A stretch of DNA of 22,882 nucleotides from assembly GCA_015257665.1 (NCBI GenBank), contig JABZJS010000011.1, positions 1-22,882 of the forward strand. The letters run 5' to 3'. Under the pieces are notes generated by a model. It made no database searches, was not told where the DNA came from, and worked only from the letters and a program-made list of their open reading frames with translations. This DNA comes from Nanosynbacter sp. Its GTDB lineage: Bacteria > Patescibacteriota > Saccharimonadia > Saccharimonadales > Saccharimonadaceae. Shown one piece after another: positions 22,591 to 22,882 of the stretch. How positions within the stretch are numbered: position 1 is the stretch's first letter; every line of letters begins with the position of its first letter. A program made the position numbers and the translations under genes.

Positions 22591-22882
22591 GCCTGGGGCT
22601 CCTTTGTACTAGATTGGTGAGCAGACGATGGTGAAGTGGGCTGCTGAGCTGGTGTGGCCACAGCTGGCTGAGCGATCGATACAGCAGACGACGTAGATGA
22701 TGACTGGACTGCAGTATGGGCTGCTAATGCTGCAGGTTGGTTGGTTGGTTGCGGTGCAGCTAGTTGAGGTTGAATTGCTGCAGACTGAGACTGAGTTGGG
22801 GTAGCCGAAGTCGTTTGTTGTGCGGCAGGCAAGGCTGGCGGCACTTCTGGTGGAGCAACTGGCATAGGCTCAATAGTCGGGC
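22587..22882 (-). CDS. C-terminal end of upstream gene, Ala/Pro/Gln/Ser-rich, partial
   Basis: The frame is open to the window edge, so only the last 98 or so codons are visible. The whole visible part is low-complexity: Ala, Pro, Gln, Ser and Thr make up most residues ('PAAQQTTSATPTQSQSAAIQ'), and it is surely disordered. It ends 'STKEPQA' and overlaps the permease start by four bases. By operon logic it should be the ATP-binding subunit or the MacA-like adaptor of this transporter, with an unusual tail. That is inference, since no domain lies inside the window. The ATG at 22863-22865 is probably internal. Confidence 0.6.
   Translation of the reverse strand, partial: PTIEPMPVAPPEVPPALPAAQQTTSATPTQSQSAAIQPQLAAPQPTNQPAALAAHTAVQSSSTSSAVSIAQPAVATPAQQPTSPSSAHQSSTKEPQA

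Noticed and set aside
1..22882. CRISPR arrays, rRNA genes or insertion sequences
   Set aside because: No spaced direct repeats, rRNA motifs or intact transposase genes were seen.

Overview
The window fits a member of Candidatus Saccharibacteria (TM7, Patescibacteria). The evidence is gene content read directly from the sequence. There is a MurE-like ligase without the usual N-terminal domain, a divergent pair of FemAB-type ligases, and an Mbov_0395/VirB2-type pilin-like protein. There is also a ValRS with the CPR-style 'WNVSRQIPWGIPIPA' segment, and a small protein of a type I associate with Patescibacteria. Base composition is moderate, near 50% GC. TGA is a true stop in at least two places (ATGA overlaps at 7975-7978 and 22587-22590), so the code is standard.

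Layout. 1-2668 looks accessory: a hypothetical protein with an 'NLRSALDYIIW' segment, a small Patescibacteria-type orphan, and a GC-rich block (about 1930-2590) encoding a twin helix-turn-helix protein. 2932-5799 (minus) is a very large secreted protein with a beta-helix followed by leucine-rich repeats. 6284-7453 holds tRNA-Ser(GCU) and tRNA-Ser(CGA), both minus, on either side of a plus-strand pilin-like gene. 7553-8430 is a HIT-family gene coupled to rlmH, facing a small His-rich membrane-anchored protein. 9295-11844 is valS, preceded by about 740 bases without a convincing gene. 12583-14992 carries two divergent FemAB genes. 15148-15639 is a deoxyribosyltransferase-like gene cut by one in-frame TGA. 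15636-16730 is tsaD. 17042-18448 is the MurE-like ligase with a Lys/Arg-rich tail. 18585-19930 has two unrecognised genes. 20021-21043 is a degenerate SIS/PGI-PMI-like gene. 21367-22882 is a MacB-type permease with the C-terminal end of the gene upstream of it.

Functionally, most of the window is housekeeping: translation (valS, tRNAs, tsaD, rlmH) and peptidoglycan assembly (MurE-like, two FemAB). Surface functions (beta-helix/LRR protein, pilin-like protein, MacB permease) suit an epibiont that attaches to and exchanges material with a host bacterium; that link is inference.

The most striking regulatory pattern is promoter position. At least six genes have a -10 hexamer ending 6 or 7 bases before the ATG and no Shine-Dalgarno sequence, as expected for leaderless mRNAs. 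Other genes (pilin, valS, SIS, macB, the beta-helix gene) have ordinary Shine-Dalgarno leaders.
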